Assembly: GCA_905250885.1 (NCBI GenBank)
Contig: CAJNOQ010001256.1
Location: forward strand, 1-33,932
DNA length: 33,932 nt
Reading direction: 5' to 3'
Origin: Didymodactylos carnosus
Lineage: Eukaryota > Rotifera > Eurotatoria > Philodinida > Philodinidae
Shown: positions 31,701-33,932 of the stretch, piece after piece
Layout: every line of letters begins with the position of its first letter
Position numbering within the stretch: position 1 is the stretch's first letter
The notes under the pieces: model-generated
The model's database searches: none
What the model was told of the DNA's origin: nothing
The model's input: the letters and a program-made list of their open reading frames with translations, nothing else
Position numbers and translations under genes: made by a program

Positions 31701-33060
31701 GCCATCGATTTGAGAAAAGATCTGTGGAAATATTTAGAAATTACAAATAGTAGTATCAGAGAATGGAAAGATACTCCAATTCATAAAGTAAATAAAGTGG
31801 CGAATATAATTTTAAACAAATATTTGTTTTTGTGATTTTCTATCTCCTGCACATAATATGATATAGCGGAACTTTCTTCTGCTGTGAACATCCAACACTA
31901 GTGTCTACTAGTGTGACCTAGAAAAAGTTTTAAAATTAGGCTGTGTTGGGATGAATGGAAAGGAAAACACTTTCCCTTCAGCGGACATAATTTCAAATGA
32001 TTTTTTGTATTTTTTATTTCTTGAACTAAAATAAAAATTCGATTAGAATTATGTCCACCACTTTAGATAAAATACACCGAATGTGTGTGAGAAGTTTCAC
32101 TTGTCAATGTCTCATAAACCGTACGAACCAAATCCGACTGTCTTTCTGATTTTTCTTTCTTTAGATATAACAAAAAAATAAGAAAAATTTTATGTAAAAC
32201 TTCTTTTTTAATTTTTGAAAGTTCTAGCCGAGAAACGAAGAAGAAAGCCCGAACGAATGAAGTTTTCGATAGATTATGATGAATCTGGATGAAAACTGGG
32301 GATCAATTGAAAATTTGTAGAACAAAACGAAAGAAACTTGACAGTTTTTTCTTTCGTTTTAGTTTAATGTTCGCCGTTGTCAAGATAAAATTGATTGTTG
32401 GTTAAAAATTGCCGAAGATTTCAAGTATAAATTACCTGAGAACGATGCTGTATTAGAACATTGGTTAACAATTCTCAATGAATTTCAACAACATTTAGAT
32501 ATGTTAAAAAAATTATTGAGTGACGCTATGACGGTAAGTCTGTTTTCTACTTTTTCATTATTACTCATAAAATTTTGTTATTTTAGCCCGAACAATGGAC
32601 ACTATTATTTCGTGCCAATGGTCAAGTGTATGATCCACAACAATCTTATAAACTAGAAGATTTACTTAATTTAAATATTTTACAACAAAATCAAAATATA
32701 TTTTTAACAATTCATAAACAAGCAACACGTGAACAAAAATTAAAAGATAAACTGAGCTATCTACAAACATGGTTAAATGAATTACAATACAGAATGGCTA
32801 GATATAGGCCCTCATTAAGGACGACACCAGGTATCTTTATATTAACAATAATTATATGTCTCTTTTTACATATTTTTTTGTTTTTAGTTCATCGTCGTTT
32901 AACATCTTCTTATCGTCAACGTTTAAATCGTTATCGTGAATTACGAACACGTTTATCTCAAACATCTTCAAATACAACGCCAGACATTGGTGGTCAATCA
33001 TCACAAATTACCGAAGCTTACATTGTTTTAAACACAGAAGAAATTTTACATTTAGTTGAG
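22323..33060 (+). CDS. Axonemal-type dynein heavy chain, N-terminal tail and start of linker (partial, ~25 exons)
   Basis: Exons, all frame-consistent from 23432 on: 23432-23536, 23592-23802, 23868-23984, 24694-24781, 24847-25043, 25141-25287, 25354-25529, 25594-25758, 25818-25901, 25956-26048, 26107-26193, 26262-26422, 26489-26654, 27428-27516, 27576-27726, 29253-29430, 29593-29811, 29868-29990, 30058-30216, 31425-31526, 31590-31787, 32363-32533, 32587-32830, 32888-33060. They encode about 1,200 residues; 5' exons at 22323-22724 add about 110. The tail shows WYRHAKLWNACRQIPFFKNY. The linker (DHC_N2) shows WRELISGEPYDIN, LWKYLEITNSSIREW, AMTPEQWTLLFRANG, YDPQQSYKLEDLLNLNIL and TEEILHLVE. Dynein heavy chains have about 4,500 residues, so the six AAA modules and stalk lie beyond the window. 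Family-level call is strong; the subtype (perhaps near DNAH6/DNAH14) is a guess. The start codon was not found. Confidence 0.85.
22725..23431 (+). other. Dynein intron containing direct repeat copy 2
   Basis: The donor is ACAAG|GTATAG and the acceptor TTCATTTTAG. Most of its right half is the ~400-bp direct repeat. The left part contains short repeated words (GTACTTTAAGATACTTTTGG) but no gene. Confidence 0.6.
22964..23376. repeat. ~400-bp direct repeat, copy 2 (inside a dynein intron)
   Basis: Same orientation and almost the same sequence as 18870-19273; similarity fades at about 22964 on the left and 23376 on the right. Compared with copy 1 it has an extra stretch near 23000 (AATTGGATATCCAATC). 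Near identity suggests recent duplication or insertion. Confidence 0.9.
23985..24693 (+). other. 709-bp dynein intron
   Basis: It begins ACTATA|GTGAGT and ends CCATTTTTAG. It has repeated GATT(C/T)GATTT words around 24285-24385 but no recognised element or gene. Confidence 0.6.
26655..27427 (+). other. 773-bp dynein intron with a MITE-related end
   Basis: It contains CTCGAGTTATTCAAAAAA at about 27349-27366, matching the ends of the element at 10501-10780, plus an imperfect palindrome near 27160-27185. An 89-codon minus-strand frame inside has no recognisable motif. Confidence 0.5.
27800..28951. mobile_element. ~1.15-kb inverted-repeat element in a dynein intron
   Basis: AAACATTGTCTGTCTGAAGA and its next four bases at 27800-27823 are matched perfectly by the reverse complement of 28928-28951. 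Weaker similarity continues inward for about 50 bp. Inside is a second inverted pair (27908-27940 and 28013-28045, sharing TTTGCGCTTAA) and a 20-bp palindrome. No transposase was seen. It fills most of the 1,526-bp intron 27727-29252. Confidence 0.65.
28211..28230. repeat. 20-bp perfect palindrome
   Basis: ATGGTATTTATAAATACCAT is fully self-complementary and lies in the middle of the intronic inverted-repeat element. Confidence 0.8.
30598..30982. mobile_element. MITE-like nested hairpin in a dynein intron
   Basis: The outer arms 30598-30655 and 30920-30982 share AACAATTTTAGAATCCTTGA in opposite orientation. The inner arms 30665-30704 and 30770-30808 share ATTAGTGAGCGAAAACAACG. The element can fold into a long double hairpin of about 385 bp and has no ORF. 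It lies in the 1,208-bp intron 30217-31424. Confidence 0.8.
32831..32887 (+). other. 57-bp in-frame intron that mimics a membrane helix
   Basis: It starts GTATCT and ends TTTTTAG. Its length is a multiple of three with no stop, so an unspliced ORF shows a false hydrophobic segment (IIICLFLHIFLFL). Removing it joins RTTP to VHRRLT as expected for a cytosolic dynein linker. Confidence 0.85.
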
Positions 33061-33932
33061 GTAATCATATATTTAATATCATACACTAGTAATAAATCAA
33101 GAATATCTTAATAAAATTGCAACTAAAGTGATTTAGATCACTTCTTATGGACAAGTCTTCATTACTCTTTTGTCTTTATGAGAAACTATACTTTTTACTG
33201 TCTTCACTTCTGTAAACAATACAATACTGTATGGAAAACAATTTTTCGTTCATTCAATTCATTTCTAATCATTAATATTTCAGAATAAAAATCTTTTTTA
33301 CCATTTTCGAGGTAGGAAATTTTTCCAAAATCAATCTATTTTTTAGATCTCGAGAATAAGGAACTAACTACTAAGTACCCTGAAATATCGTCCCAGATAT
33401 AAGGTAAAACTTTTAGTCTAATCGAATGAAGTTTTTGAGAAGTTGTGTGACAACTGCAGTTTTCCAGACAAACTATAGCGAAACATGCCTCAAACATTTG
33501 CGCAAAAATTGATTGATTTTCTGTTTTTCAATATTCTATCTCAGATATAATCGCTGTACCTTGTTCTTCACCTTTATTATGAAAGAGAAAAGAGGGATAT
33601 ACATTTAGATTTCATAGCTATATACGACGTTTCAATTTTTTCTTCAGTTGTGTGTAAACCCCCCCCATAATAGAAGCCTCCGGGGCTTCTAAACTGTCCG
33701 AGTGTTCAAAATTTTTAGGGGGGGGCTTGTATTACGACGGGGCTACTATTACGACTTTCGTACAAAAATTTTCAGAAAAAAAAGGAGATTTTGAATTTCG
33801 ATGCTCTTGCCTTTCTAATCACGGTAATCTCAATTAATCTGAAAAAAATCTTTTTCGAGTTAAAAAATATAAATTTTATTCGTTTCCTTTTTTTACACAC
33901 GACATCACACAAGAACAAATAAAGTAAAAAAA
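33061..33932 (+). other. Start of a long dynein intron, continuing out of the window
   Basis: It begins GTTGAG|GTAATC. No further dynein exon was found up to the window end. The part at 33658-33770 holds an odd GC-run element described separately. Confidence 0.5.
33658..33770. repeat. C8/G8-flanked repeat element
   Basis: A C8 run followed by ATAATAGAAGCC, a small hairpin (AGAAGCC-TCCGG-GGCTTCT), then a G8 run followed by CTTGTATTACGAC and GGCTACTATTACGAC. The word GGCT(T/A)(C/G)TATTA is present three times, once inverted. It stands out from the AT-rich intron and may be one end of a transposon. Confidence 0.4.

Noticed and set aside
32626..33111. Membrane protein of 161 aa at the right end
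   Set aside because: The hydrophobic stretch is the 57-bp intron 32831-32887; the flanks are dynein linker sequence.

Overview
The window is nuclear DNA of a small-genome, AT-rich metazoan. It has mostly short spliceosomal introns (about 53-70 bp) with GT..AG ends and T-rich 3' tracts, an intron-bearing tRNA-Tyr, a dynein heavy chain, and many decayed transposons and inverted-repeat (MITE-like) elements. A secretory protein built on a 26-unit LEA-type 11-residue repeat points to a desiccation-tolerant animal, most likely a bdelloid rotifer. That assignment is inference, not proof.

Left part (1-4995): mostly AT-rich DNA without recognisable genes. It holds a duplicated, decayed ORF region (1540-2510). 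Centre-left (4996-13357, minus strand): the main find, a predicted eight-exon gene for a type I membrane protein of the TGN38/TGOLN2 kind. The order is signal peptide, LEA 11-mer array, acidic hydrophilic stem, one transmembrane helix and a short cytoplasmic tail. Two successive 3'-terminal exons each encode a different tail, and both carry the TGN38-style Leu-x-Glu-Gly box and a YxxL sorting motif (YTRL or YEKL). Every splice junction I reconstructed keeps frame. Internal exons 2-6 are all phase 1-1, and one has been tandemly duplicated. The long intron before the transmembrane exon holds a tRNA-Tyr (plus strand) and a MITE-like element.

Next (14381-15809, minus strand): a five-exon gene for a secreted 8-cysteine protein of unknown family, followed by AT-rich DNA with no gene seen (15810-17590). 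From 17597 to 22300 lies a graveyard: a 5'-truncated non-LTR retrotransposon with disrupted frame, one copy of a ~400 bp direct repeat, a nucleotidyltransferase (NMNAT-like) pseudogene, a 68-bp tandem repeat and an OTU-protease fragment.

Right part (22323-33060, plus strand): about 25 exons of the tail and the start of the linker region of an axonemal-type dynein heavy chain, roughly 1,300 codons. The motor domain would lie beyond the window, and the start codon was not found. Two frame changes near 22590-22640 hint at damage or sequence error. Several of its long introns contain inverted-repeat elements, and one contains the second copy of the ~400 bp repeat.

Functional reading (inference): the two neighbouring minus-strand genes both make secretory-pathway proteins. 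If the LEA gene model is right, the animal places a desiccation-type disordered repeat in the lumen of the trans-Golgi/endosome system, with two alternative sorting tails.
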